DNA from: Jeotgalibacillus sp. R-1-5s-1
GTDB taxonomy: Bacteria > Bacillota > Bacilli > Bacillales > Jeotgalibacillaceae
Assembly (NCBI RefSeq): GCF_004405105.1
Contig: NZ_SORW01000018.1
Coordinates: 1-44,366 of the forward strand
Direction: 5' to 3'
DNA: 44,366 nt
The position numbers and the translations under genes are program-made. This document shows positions 17,568 to 25,836 of this stretch, in pieces (positions within the stretch are counted from its first letter, which is position 1; each line of letters opens with the position of its first letter). The notes under the pieces are model-generated. The model was given only the letters and a program-made list of their open reading frames with translations, was not told the origin of the DNA and searched no databases.

Positions 17568-17615
17568 TTTGGTGGCATCCGCAGCTAGACAAAAGAAAGC
17601 GAAGGATGCCCCCTG
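17568..17615 (-). repeat. Truncated repeat remnant
   Basis: GTGGCATCCGCAGCTAGACAAAAGAAAGCG followed by AAGGATGCC: a short stem GGCATCC/GGATGCC closes over a family B terminus (CAGCTAGACAAAAGAAAGCG). It looks like an internally deleted A/B element. The rest of 17616-17812 is AT-rich; ATTCA words recur at 17646, 17665, 17684 and 17701, and no gene was seen. Confidence 0.55.
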
Positions 17616-17812
17616 ACCTGATTCTAAAAAAATTTAAATTACATCATTCAACGTTTTTACATCTATTCAACTAACCAAAAATCATTCAATCTCCATAGAA
17701 ATTCATCGATTTTATCCCTCACACTCAACACCAAAAACAATATTTCCCCATTTTACAACCATCATCCCCATTCAGTACACTTCATGTAACAACTCGAAGG
17801 GATGTAATAATC

Positions 17813-18607
17813 ATGATCAACAGAGCAGACCTATCAGTAGATATTGCCTTTATGGAGCTGCATGACCGGGCTCAGCTGCACACGTCCTATCACCCTGAAT
17901 TCATCTTTGATTTTCTTCATTCGTACTGGGGTAACAAGACAAAAGCCATCGAAAGAAAACCATTTGGTTATCCGGGCGAACCGCTGTCTTCACGATTAAC
18001 AAAATTGTATTACCGGGGATTCAATCACGATGGAAGAGAGTTTGATCTAGAGGTGCGTTTCATGAATACACTCGAGGATATTTTTATGGTTCCTTTATTG
18101 TTAAAGGATCTTCATATTCAACGGGTAAATGGAGAGAACTATGACACACCACTGCTATTGATCAATGTACATTTTCAAAGACAATTTTCGATCGGGAATG
18201 ACGAAGGATACTTTATCAAAAGGAAGTACCGTGCCAATACCCCAGGTTTAAAACTCTCCCGCGACCTCCATATTATTTCCATCAACCTGCCTTGTTTCAA
18301 ATTATATTATAAAAACAATAACATTGATTTTGAGGAACGATCTTCCAAGTGGTTATTAATGATGTCTGCAGTGAATCCTTCAGGGAAAATCAAATCTTCT
18401 ACATATAATGATTTAGTAGCCTGTTCACGGGAAAGTGCTGAACTGGCAAAATTACTGTATGAATGGGAAAAAATGAATGATGATAAAGAGTTCTTTATTG
18501 AATATGAATATCGTCTTGGTGAGCTGAGACGCACAGCCAGTCAACTATCAGAGGAATGGAAGGAAGTGAAGAATGACGGATTATACGAAGAAATGAACTG
18601 GGTATAG
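17813..18607 (+). CDS. Unrecognised conserved-looking protein
   Basis: 264 residues, soluble, with no signal peptide or membrane segment. I cannot assign it. There is a hint of the Rpn/YhgA-type PD-(D/E)XK nuclease pattern in the middle (REFDLEVRFMN, then NYDTPLLLINVHFQRQF), but no clean catalytic D..ExK is visible, so I do not call it. The N-terminus has HPEFIFDFLHSYWG and the C-terminal third is charged and probably helical (ESAELAKLLYEWEKM..ELRRTASQL). The ATG at 17813 has AAGGGATG about ten bases upstream. It is monocistronic between a repeat-bearing spacer and the HAD gene. Codon use looks like that of its neighbours. Confidence 0.7.
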   Translation: MINRADLSVDIAFMELHDRAQLHTSYHPEFIFDFLHSYWGNKTKAIERKPFGYPGEPLSSRLTKLYYRGFNHDGREFDLEVRFMNTLEDIFMVPLLLKDLHIQRVNGENYDTPLLLINVHFQRQFSIGNDEGYFIKRKYRANTPGLKLSRDLHIISINLPCFKLYYKNNNIDFEERSSKWLLMMSAVNPSGKIKSSTYNDLVACSRESAELAKLLYEWEKMNDDKEFFIEYEYRLGELRRTASQLSEEWKEVKNDGLYEEMNWV

Positions 18608-18696
18608 AAGCCAATTGAATTTTCCTTCCAACTGAAAAGTATGCCATAATAACAAAGTGAGTAAAAATTCAGTTTATACATCAGGAGGGGAAATAG

Positions 18697-19329
18697 ATGG
18701 CTCTTATTCTATTTGATTTGGATGGTACTTTAGTTGATTCCTCGGATCACTTAATAGAAGCACTTCATCTTGCACTTGAAGACATGCCTCATCTTGAGGA
18801 TCCTTCAATAGAAACAGTCCGTTCTGCATATGGTCTGACAGGAAACGATTTCTGGGCAAAGGTTGTACCGGATGCAACAGCCCAGGAAATTACGATTATT
18901 AGAAAACGTCGCAGTATGTTTCTGGACCAGCTGGTAAAAGGAAAAAATATTTTATACCCTGGAGTCAGAGAAACGTTACAGGAACTAAAGGAGCGGGGAC
19001 ATATTTTATCAACAGCCTCCAACTGTGGAACGCATTACCTGGATATGGTGCTTGATTCACAGAATATACGTGAATTCTTCTCCAATCCGATCTGCCTCGG
19101 TACCATTAATGGCGAAAAGAAGGCAGATATATTGGAAGTGCACTTCGATCATTTCGAAGAAGAAGAAGCTATTATGGTGGGAGACCGTTATTCTGATATT
19201 GAAGCAGCCCGTGTACACAATATTCCGGTTGTTGCCTGCACATACGGATTTGGTAAACCTGATGAGTGGGAAAAGGCGGATTATCAGGTGGATCGAATTG
19301 AAAAAATACCTGAAATTCTCGCACGATAG
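18697..19329 (+). CDS. HAD-family phosphatase
   Basis: A 210-residue haloacid-dehalogenase hydrolase with motif I FDLDGTLVDSS near the N-terminus, a helical cap (about 15-85), motif II with STASNCG, motif III Lys in NGEKKADIL, and motif IV VGDRYSDIEAA. The form is that of phosphoglycolate/pyrophosphate phosphatases of subfamily I. The start follows AGGAGGGG. The Dph6-like gene begins 11 bp after its stop, so the two are almost certainly co-transcribed. The substrate is unknown. Confidence 0.88.
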   Translation: MALILFDLDGTLVDSSDHLIEALHLALEDMPHLEDPSIETVRSAYGLTGNDFWAKVVPDATAQEITIIRKRRSMFLDQLVKGKNILYPGVRETLQELKERGHILSTASNCGTHYLDMVLDSQNIREFFSNPICLGTINGEKKADILEVHFDHFEEEEAIMVGDRYSDIEAARVHNIPVVACTYGFGKPDEWEKADYQVDRIEKIPEILAR

Positions 19330-19340
19330 GAGGAGTTCAG

Positions 19341-19994
19341 ATGACACGATTTTTCTGTTCATGGAGCGGAGGTAAGGATTCCGCTCTTTCCTTTTATAAA
19401 ATGCTTCAGCAACATCACGATCCAGCTTTTCTGTTAACGATGTTTGAAGAATCGGAACAGCGATCCAGATCGCATGCTATGCCTATGGAAGTCATTCAGG
19501 CTCAGGCTGATGCAGTGGGTGTTCCTTTAATTATAAAGGGAGCTTCCTGGGGAACGTATGAGGCGAAATTTTTAGAAGCACTTGAAGAAATGAAGAGTGA
19601 CGAAGTTTATGACGGCGTGTTTGGAGATATTGATCTTGAGGATCATTTGAAATGGGTACAGGATACGTGTGCCAAAAAGTCAGTGACTGCTCATCACCCA
19701 TTATGGAAATTAGAAAGACGAGACGTGCTGAATCAGTTACTTGAACATGGTTTTGAATGTATGATTATTGCGGTTCAGGACAGTAAACTTCCTGATACAT
19801 TTCTAGGTCAGACGCTATCAGAAGATGTGATTCAACAGCTGGAATCATTCGGAGTGGATGCGTGTGGAGAAGAAGGAGAGTTTCATACTGTTGTTGTGGA
19901 TGGCCCGATGTTTTCGCAGCGCCTATCACTTGTTGTGAATGGAATTCACCGTGAATCAGGTTATTCATTTGCTAAAGTGGAGCTTGTTAGATAA
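19341..19994 (+). CDS. Dph6-like ATP pyrophosphatase (diphthine-ammonia ligase family)
   Basis: A 217-residue PP-loop enzyme with the N-terminal SWSGGKDSALS ATP motif, the GVFGDIDLEDHLKWV segment and the C-terminal CGEEGEFHTVVVDGP, all typical of the Dph6/MJ0570 family. Eukaryotic members amidate diphthine on EF2. Bacteria lack diphthamide, so the substrate here is another carboxylate or unknown. AGGAG precedes the ATG. It is paired with the HAD phosphatase upstream. The family A hairpin at 20044, which ends in TTTTT, may terminate the transcript. Confidence 0.85.
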   Translation: MTRFFCSWSGGKDSALSFYKMLQQHHDPAFLLTMFEESEQRSRSHAMPMEVIQAQADAVGVPLIIKGASWGTYEAKFLEALEEMKSDEVYDGVFGDIDLEDHLKWVQDTCAKKSVTAHHPLWKLERRDVLNQLLEHGFECMIIAVQDSKLPDTFLGQTLSEDVIQQLESFGVDACGEEGEFHTVVVDGPMFSQRLSLVVNGIHRESGYSFAKVELVR

Positions 19995-20043
19995 TGAAGA
20001 GCGTATGTGGCTGAGTTAAGTTTATTAGGAATGAGCCTTAAAA

Positions 20044-20166
20044 ACCGGGCCGGTGACATCCTTCGCTTTCCGCGGCCGCGCGGTGAACCAGCTAGTGCTG
20101 CGCACTACGCTGTTTCACCTGTCGCTTTACTGCCGCAGGAGTCTCCGGATGTCACCGGCCCTTTTT
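20044..20166 (+). repeat. Family A structured repeat, copy 4
   Basis: The most complete copy. The outer stem is a perfect 15 bp (GGGCCGGTGACATCC / GGATGTCACCGGCCC). The middle stem is TCCGCGGC/GCCGCAGGA. The inner hairpin has GGTGAA, CAGC and AGTGC pairing with GCACT, GCTG and TTCACC. TTTTT follows the outer stem, so it can act as a terminator. The remaining intergenic bases to 20277 show nothing else. Confidence 0.88.
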
Positions 20167-20277
20167 GTAGAATTTCATAACTATATTTTATATTAAAAAT
20201 ATTCAAGTTTTTGTAACATTTCCTTCAGTTTATAGCTAAGAACTCAAGGAATTTGTTTCAACTGGTTCATGAGATCA

Positions 20278-20823
20278 TTAATATTCAACTGGTCCTTCTT
20301 CCGGCCGTTCGCCTCTTTGCAGTTCACGGATGGAAAGGCCAAATGGCATTTCAAAATGGGGGTAGTCTTTAAAGCCTCTGAAGTCGCCTCCCCAGTCAAA
20401 GCCAAGGTCTTTGGCGATTGCAACGACCTCCATCCAGTCGGATTCCCCATTTTCATTCCCGTCATATTCCAGGTCCCAAAGAACATCTTCTCCATCACGA
20501 ATGGCAAAATCGATGGCCAGTCCAAAGTTGTGATAAGACTCTCCGCCACGGGCATAGGATACGATGTTTCCTTCTGTTGTGCGACCCTGTTCATAAATTT
20601 CATCCTGTTCTTCGAAGGATCGGAAATCATCTGTGATGATGATGTCGATTCCTCTTCCCGATGCTTCTTCTATTAACTGGTCGCGTTTTTCCGCAACGAC
20701 CGGATGGAGACCCTGGGGTAAAGGCCGGTTTCTCAACTCTTCACGGTATTCCATTTCCTTATAAATCAACCATCCTGCAACTGCAACGATGGCTAAAACG
20801 ATTGTGCTGTAAAGCAGCCTCAC
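20278..20823 (-). CDS. cwlK: CwlK-like L-Ala-D-Glu peptidoglycan endopeptidase (M15)
   Basis: 181 residues. An N-terminal signal-anchor (about 4-20, LLYSTIVLAIVAVAGWLIY) is followed by a VanY/M15C peptidase domain. Zinc ligands are in SYHNFGLAIDF (His and Asp) and in DYPHFEMP. The segment GNENGESDWMEVVAIAKDLG and then DWGGDFRGFKDYPHFE matches B. subtilis CwlK, which cuts between L-Ala and D-Glu. It begins with GTG, whose last bases form the TGA of the upstream nei gene (GTGA overlap), so it is translationally coupled to nei. There is no lipobox; membrane anchoring is inferred from the uncleaved-looking helix. Confidence 0.9.
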   Translation of the reverse strand: MRLLYSTIVLAIVAVAGWLIYKEMEYREELRNRPLPQGLHPVVAEKRDQLIEEASGRGIDIIITDDFRSFEEQDEIYEQGRTTEGNIVSYARGGESYHNFGLAIDFAIRDGEDVLWDLEYDGNENGESDWMEVVAIAKDLGFDWGGDFRGFKDYPHFEMPFGLSIRELQRGERPEEGPVEY

Positions 20824-21656
20824 AATTGATCACCATCAATCGCCTGGCACGTTGGACAAAAATACAGCCTTCTTGAACCCGCAATGATTTTTTCGATCGG
20901 TGTTCCATCAATCCTGCATGATTGACCAGCCCGGGCAAAAACCCAATGGCGATAGGCGGACCTCTTTTGACCTTGTACCTTCAGTTTATTGGCAAGTTCA
21001 AGGTCATTAGTAATGCCACCGGTTTCGTAGGATTGTTTTGTTAAATGTAAAATGGCTTCAGCAGCCAGTCTTAACTGGATGTCTGTGCAGTCTTTTGGTC
21101 TTAGTGAAGGGTGAATCCTGGCTTTAAATAATATTTCGCTTCGCAAATAGTTCCCGTTCCCGGCAACAAATGCCTGATCGAGAAGTAGAGCAGTCCAGCG
21201 TCTTCCGGCAAATCTTTTATCTGTCATTCTCACAATCAGATCTTCTGCTGAAACTTTTTGATTGAGTACATCAGGTCCTGCTTTTGCGATAAAAGGATGA
21301 AGGTGAACCTCTTCATCTTTAAGCACTTCAATATCAGAGGCGCTGTATAAAAGAGCAGACTTCTTTTCTGTATGAACGGCAAGCCTCAGCTGACGACTCG
21401 TTTTCGGGTAGTTATAAGCATTTCTGACCACCCATTTTCCGTAGAGCTGATTGTGACTGTAAATCGTATAGCCGTTAGAGAAACGCATCAGCATGGCTTT
21501 GCCGACTGTTTCAACCCTCAACACTTTTTCACCGGCAAATAGAGGTTCATAATCCTGTAAATGTTCAAAAGCAAAAGACACCTCTAAAATGGTCTTTTGC
21601 TTAACGGCTTTTTCTATTTGATCAGCAGCACGTCTGATTTCAGGTCCTTCAGGCAT
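20820..21656 (-). CDS. nei: Endonuclease VIII / Fpg-family DNA glycosylase
   Basis: 278 residues beginning MPEGPEIRRAAD; after Met removal Pro1 is the Schiff-base nucleophile and Glu2 the catalytic acid. The central DQAFVAGNGNYLRSEIL is the helix-two-turn-helix, and the C-terminus is a zinc-finger-like beta hairpin. It excises oxidised pyrimidines with AP-lyase activity. The finger is unusual: CRIDG replaces the expected CxxC at its first half while CPTC is kept, so one Cys ligand is Asp. It overlaps cwlK by four bases. The M50-like gene lies 17 bp upstream on the same strand, so the three may be co-transcribed. Confidence 0.9.
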   Translation of the reverse strand: MPEGPEIRRAADQIEKAVKQKTILEVSFAFEHLQDYEPLFAGEKVLRVETVGKAMLMRFSNGYTIYSHNQLYGKWVVRNAYNYPKTSRQLRLAVHTEKKSALLYSASDIEVLKDEEVHLHPFIAKAGPDVLNQKVSAEDLIVRMTDKRFAGRRWTALLLDQAFVAGNGNYLRSEILFKARIHPSLRPKDCTDIQLRLAAEAILHLTKQSYETGGITNDLELANKLKVQGQKRSAYRHWVFARAGQSCRIDGTPIEKIIAGSRRLYFCPTCQAIDGDQL

Positions 21657-21673
21657 AGTACCTCTTCCTTTTC

Positions 21674-22153
21674 TTAATTCTCCAGTTGAATTCTCTGCTT
21701 ATATTTAAGAATTCGATATGCTGCATATCCATCACTGTATTTCCCATTCCCAAAGTTCACGGGTAATAGTGAGAATGCAGCAAAATAAACTGAGAAGTAC
21801 GCATATTGATAATAAAAGACGTCAGGTTTAATAATATCCTGCATAATCAACACATTGATCAAAAGAATAGATCCAAGGTTGAAAATAACGCCACCGAGAT
21901 GCACCAGACAGTGAGTCAGGCGATTACTTGTTTTTAAATCCGTATATTTACAAAAGGAATCTAAAAAATAAATGGTATGAACACTGATTGGACCTATACA
22001 GAAAAGTTTTTTCCCACGTCCAAGTGCGAATGTACATGTACCGCCAAAAATCTTGGCGAAAAACGCATGACCGAGTTGATGAATCAGAGAGACTGTAGGG
22101 AAGACAATTAAAAACGACCATAAAAAGGTCCACATATCTTTCAGTTGAAACAT
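21674..22153 (-). CDS. M50-like membrane protein with altered active site
   Basis: 159 residues with about four hydrophobic segments. The first carries IHQLGHAFFAK (25-35), where site-2 proteases have HExxH; the catalytic Glu is Gln26, so proteolysis is doubtful while metal binding by the two His is still possible. The second family motif, N-x2-P-x-LDG, is represented loosely by LLPVNFGNGKYSDGYAAY. The protein is shorter than usual M50 enzymes. AGAAGGTG precedes the ATG. It is first in a possible operon with nei and cwlK. A non-catalytic chaperone-like or regulatory role is a guess. Confidence 0.7.
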   Translation of the reverse strand: MFQLKDMWTFLWSFLIVFPTVSLIHQLGHAFFAKIFGGTCTFALGRGKKLFCIGPISVHTIYFLDSFCKYTDLKTSNRLTHCLVHLGGVIFNLGSILLINVLIMQDIIKPDVFYYQYAYFSVYFAAFSLLPVNFGNGKYSDGYAAYRILKYKQRIQLEN

Positions 22154-22326
22154 TATAACACCTTCTATTGTAATATTTCATTTGGCGATGGGTTGTCACT
22201 TCTATCCCCGTGTATTCCCAAATCTATCTAACAAAAACATCATTTTTGAAATTTCCTGAGAAAGTGGACAGGGAATGTGTGATCAAGTACGATTGATAAA
22301 AATCGGAAAGAAAAGGGTTGGGGCCG

Positions 22327-23253
22327 ATGGACATCCAAACGGTACTGTCAACCATTATTGTGATGGGATTAATGATTGCTACAGGATCCATTTTTGCAAT
22401 GAAGGTGAATGTAACGTCGGAAGTGAAATCCGTTTTAATTTTGCTCATTTTAAATATTGCGGTGCCTGCAGTTATTTTAAATGGTGTGTTCAGTGTGGAT
22501 CTTACAGGTGGGGCACTCTCTGAAGCCGGGATTATATTCGGTATATCGATTGTTTATCATCTCGCAGCACTTGTGCTTGTTGGAGCGGCGGCTTATTTAC
22601 TGAGACTTCGTTCAGTATTTGCTAAGAAAATGATGATCCTTGGAGCACTGGGGAATACAGGGTTTATTGGTATTCCTCTTGCTGCTGCTATATTTGGACC
22701 TGCAGGCGGTTTCCTCGCAGCGATCTTTGACGCGGGGCTCAGTCTGACGGTTTATACCATTGTTATCTATTTATTGCAGGCGGAAGGGAAATTTCACATC
22801 AGGCAGCTGAAAGCAGTTATTAATATGCCAGTTGGCGCAATCGTGATTGGTATATTGGCTGCGGTAAGCGGTTTTCAGCCACCGGGGATGATGATTCAAT
22901 TTGTGGAAATGCTAGCAGCGCTGGCTGCACCCATGGCTATGCTTTATGTCGGAATGCTGCTGCCTCCTCTGCTTAAAAAGAAACGGGAAATTTTCTTTCC
23001 CGAACTATGGTTTCCTTTGTCCTTCAGGCTGATGGTGATTCCACTTTTAATGATGCTGATCCTTCAGCTGTTTTCATTTACCGGCTGGACAGCTCAGTTG
23101 ATTGTGATTCAGACAGCGATGCCGACCGCAATGATTACCGCTGTGCTATTTTCAAAGTTTACGAGTGAAGAAGAGACAGCAGTGGTCACCATTTTTGCTT
23201 CCACACTGCTAAGCCTGATTACCATTCCTTTCATTGCATGGCTCATGATTTGA
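22327..23253 (+). CDS. AEC-family permease
   Basis: 308 residues with about ten membrane segments arranged as two five-helix repeats, typical of the auxin efflux carrier (AEC) family. Recognisable parts are LNIAVPAVILNGVF in TM2 and LGALGNTGFIGIPLAAAIFG in the middle, and the tail AMPTAMITAVLFSKF. Bacterial members carry malate, malonate or other small organic acids, usually by electrochemical gradient. The ATG at 22327 is preceded by a GGGTTGGGG purine block; a TTG at 22318 would sit inside it. It is transcribed with the lactonase gene 64 bp downstream, without a terminator between. The substrate is unknown. Confidence 0.88.
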   Translation: MDIQTVLSTIIVMGLMIATGSIFAMKVNVTSEVKSVLILLILNIAVPAVILNGVFSVDLTGGALSEAGIIFGISIVYHLAALVLVGAAAYLLRLRSVFAKKMMILGALGNTGFIGIPLAAAIFGPAGGFLAAIFDAGLSLTVYTIVIYLLQAEGKFHIRQLKAVINMPVGAIVIGILAAVSGFQPPGMMIQFVEMLAALAAPMAMLYVGMLLPPLLKKKREIFFPELWFPLSFRLMVIPLLMMLILQLFSFTGWTAQLIVIQTAMPTAMITAVLFSKFTSEEETAVVTIFASTLLSLITIPFIAWLMI

Positions 23254-23317
23254 CGGAGGGGTTTCTGTTGATGGAAAATGTGGTATGAGAACAGGAGAAT
23301 GAAAGGAGAGGATCAAA

Positions 23318-24358
23318 GTGACAAATCAATTCACCGGTTATATTGGTACATATACAAGAAAGTCCAGTAAAGGTATTTATCAAATTGAACTGAATACAGA
23401 AACAGGATCACTTTCAGTAAAGGGAGTAGCAGCGAAAGGGGACAGCCCAACCTATGTAAACGCGGATCACTCGCAGGGCTATCTGTATGCCGTGGCACCT
23501 GGTGGTTTGTCAGCCTATCAAATCGACCAGCAGACGGGGGAACTGACGTATATCAATCACCTTAACGTAAAAGATGGTTCTCCTTGTCATCTAAGTGTGA
23601 GTCCTGACGGAAAGTTTGCAGCAGCTGCTTTTTACCATGACGGTACACTTGCGCTTTACAGCCGTGATCCGGAAACAGGCGCATTAAAGGAGCAACTTGA
23701 TGTCGTGAAGCATGAAGGTGAAGGTCCTAACAAAGACAGACAGGATGCTGCACACACTCACTACAGCGGGTTTTCACCTGACGGGCGCTATATAGTCGCT
23801 GTTGATCTCGGAACAGACGAAATCATTTCCTATCGTTATCAGGAAGGAGCGCTGCAAGAGGCGTCTGTGTTCAAAACGGAAGCAGGAGCAGGGCCACGCC
23901 ACCTAGTCTTCCACCCTGAACAGCCTCTGGCATACTGCATGACAGAGCTCAGCAATGAAGTGTTGACCCTTGCCTATGATAAAGAAACAGGAAACTTCCG
24001 ACAGCTTCAGGCAATCCCAGCTATTCCGGGCGATTTCACTGAAAACAGTCAGGGAAGCGCGATTCATATCTCATCTGACGGTCGTTTCGTCTACGCAGGC
24101 AATCGTGGTCATAACTCCATCGCAGTCTACTCAGCGGATGAAAACAACGGTGAACTGACACATATTGAATACGTATCAACAGAAGGCAACTGGCCGCGTG
24201 ACTTCGTCCTTGATCCAAGTGAAAAATATATCGTGGCATCCAATCAGGAAAGCGACAGTATCGTTCTCTTTAACCGAGATCCTGAAACAGGAAGACTCAC
24301 ATGGACAGGACAAAAAATCGAAGTACCGGAACCGGTATGCGTAAAATTTCTGAAGTGA
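23318..24358 (+). CDS. pgl: Lactonase (6-phosphogluconolactonase, YkgB type)
   Basis: A 346-residue seven-bladed beta-propeller. It opens with GYIGTYTRKSSKGIY, and repeated blade motifs follow (PSPDGK-like: SVSPDGKFAAAAF, GFSPDGRYIVAVD, HISSDGRFVYAGNR, LDPSEKYIVASN). The signature HLVFHPEQPLAY and NRGHNSIAVY is that of the YkgB/YbhE cycloisomerase-2 family, which hydrolyses 6-phosphogluconolactone in the pentose phosphate pathway. GTG is the start, with AAAGGAGAGG upstream. A clean terminator follows at 24497. Members also act on other lactones, so the exact substrate is likely but not certain. Confidence 0.88.
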   Translation: MTNQFTGYIGTYTRKSSKGIYQIELNTETGSLSVKGVAAKGDSPTYVNADHSQGYLYAVAPGGLSAYQIDQQTGELTYINHLNVKDGSPCHLSVSPDGKFAAAAFYHDGTLALYSRDPETGALKEQLDVVKHEGEGPNKDRQDAAHTHYSGFSPDGRYIVAVDLGTDEIISYRYQEGALQEASVFKTEAGAGPRHLVFHPEQPLAYCMTELSNEVLTLAYDKETGNFRQLQAIPAIPGDFTENSQGSAIHISSDGRFVYAGNRGHNSIAVYSADENNGELTHIEYVSTEGNWPRDFVLDPSEKYIVASNQESDSIVLFNRDPETGRLTWTGQKIEVPEPVCVKFLK

Positions 24359-24496
24359 AAATCTTTATATGACCATTCTGACATTACAGAGTATTTTTGA
24401 TGAGAAACGAAAATTGAATGGCGTAGTAGACCCAAAATATTATATCTGAAAATTAGGTGGAACAATCACAAAACCAGGGCCCGACTTATAAAACCG

Positions 24497-24534
24497 AAAA
24501 AGCTGTACAGCACGATTCGCTGTACAGCTTTTCA
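24497..24534. terminator. Terminator between convergent lactonase and MFS genes
   Basis: AAAAAGCTGTACAGC pairs with GCTGTACAGCTTTT, loop ACGATTC. It is symmetric A/T-flanked and can serve both genes. Confidence 0.9.
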
Positions 24535-24540
24535 TTTACA

Positions 24541-25746
24541 TTAAACAGGCTGATCTGCTTCAACCTTGGCAAGCTTCTTAGCCTGCTGTTTCTGCCATGC
24601 GATGGACACAGCCATTGTAATTAACAGGATGACCAGCCCAAGCATAAATGGATACAGGATATTGATATCAAACAATGCTCCTGCAATGGTTGGTCCGAGC
24701 ACGTTTCCGATACTCATATAAGTATTATTCATACCCATTGCAAACCCCTGCTCGTTACCAGCAAGCTTTGATACAAGCGTTGTCAGTACCGGGCGCAGTA
24801 AAGAAGTTGCAAGGAAGACAATCAATGTAATGATGAAAAAGCTTACGTAAGTTGACGCAAACAGTGTCATTAAAAATCCTGCAGCAGCAACCCCAAGGAA
24901 GATATTTAGCGTTGTACCTTCACCGAAACGTCTGACTACACGCTCTACTACGAACAGCTGGACAATAACGCTGATTATCCCTGTTGATGTAATCATAAGG
25001 GCAATGTCTGCCGGTGATGCCCCGAATTGAATATCGACGAATAATCCGATCACTGTTTCGTATGCCAACAAACCGAAGCTCATGATCAGTGTGATGAACA
25101 GGGGGATGAAGTAGGGTTTCTTTACCGAAAGCGCAAGTTTCTTCAGAAGTGGATCGTCACCTTCCACGATTTCCGGACGTTCATGTTCTGCAAGGCTTTC
25201 TTCCAATACTACAATAGAGAAAATGACAGCCACTAGAGAAACAATAGCGGAAACGAGCAGAGGTGTTTTTAGTCCGAAGTCTGCCAGAAATCCACCGATT
25301 CCAGGTCCGATGACAATCCCGAGTGACATAGCAGCGGAGATGTAACTGTTTCCTTTTGCACGCTGATCGAGTGTTGTAATGTCAGCTACATAAGCGAAAA
25401 TTGCAGGTACAAGAAGAGCCGCTCCAACCCCACCAATTACACGGGATGAATATAAAACCCAAAGGTTATCAGCAAGGTAAAAAATAAACATAGACAGTGT
25501 CAGACCTGCCAGACCATAGATAATCATTTTTCTACGGCCATATACGTCTGTCCACTTGCCGGCAATTGGTGACATAATCAGCTGCGCGCCGGCAAAAATC
25601 GCAATAATCAGTCCTGCTGCCTGACCGCCTTGACCAATTGACTCCAGATAAGCCGGCAGGATAGGAATAATAATTCCAAAGCTTCCGATAGCAATAAACA
25701 TATTGATCATTAATATGATCATTTTTTTCTTTTGTTCCGCTCCCAC
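24541..25746 (-). CDS. Bmr/NorA-type multidrug MFS exporter
   Basis: A 401-residue twelve-helix MFS drug:H+ antiporter. It has motif A (GKWTDVYGRRKM), the motif C-like GPGIGGFLADFG in TM5, and the tail SKLAGNEQGFAMGMNNTYMS followed by IGNVLGPTIAGALFD, strikingly like B. subtilis Bmr. Likely substrates are fluoroquinolones, cationic dyes and other lipophilic cations. I placed the start at GTG 25746, with AGAAGG eight bases upstream; the frame stays open to 25950 but that extension is hydrophilic and not family-like. A promoter with an inverted-repeat operator candidate lies just upstream. Confidence 0.9.
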   Translation of the reverse strand: MGAEQKKKMIILMINMFIAIGSFGIIIPILPAYLESIGQGGQAAGLIIAIFAGAQLIMSPIAGKWTDVYGRRKMIIYGLAGLTLSMFIFYLADNLWVLYSSRVIGGVGAALLVPAIFAYVADITTLDQRAKGNSYISAAMSLGIVIGPGIGGFLADFGLKTPLLVSAIVSLVAVIFSIVVLEESLAEHERPEIVEGDDPLLKKLALSVKKPYFIPLFITLIMSFGLLAYETVIGLFVDIQFGASPADIALMITSTGIISVIVQLFVVERVVRRFGEGTTLNIFLGVAAAGFLMTLFASTYVSFFIITLIVFLATSLLRPVLTTLVSKLAGNEQGFAMGMNNTYMSIGNVLGPTIAGALFDINILYPFMLGLVILLITMAVSIAWQKQQAKKLAKVEADQPV

Positions 25747-25791
25747 GTTGATGCCTTCTTTCTCTATAAAATGTCCACAATTACAATGTCT

Positions 25792-25836
25792 TTTAGATAT
25801 CCTAAATATGTTATACTCATCCATAACACCTGTCAA
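25792..25836 (-). promoter_or_regulatory. Promoter and possible operator of the MFS pump
   Basis: Read on the minus strand: TTGACA (25836-25831), 15-bp spacer, TATAAC (25815-25810), then an inverted repeat TTTAGGATATCTAAA (25806-25792) around the expected start point. The repeat could bind a local repressor; none is encoded nearby. The remaining bases to 26134 are AT-rich with one G/C-poor hairpin near 25949-25975. Confidence 0.6.
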
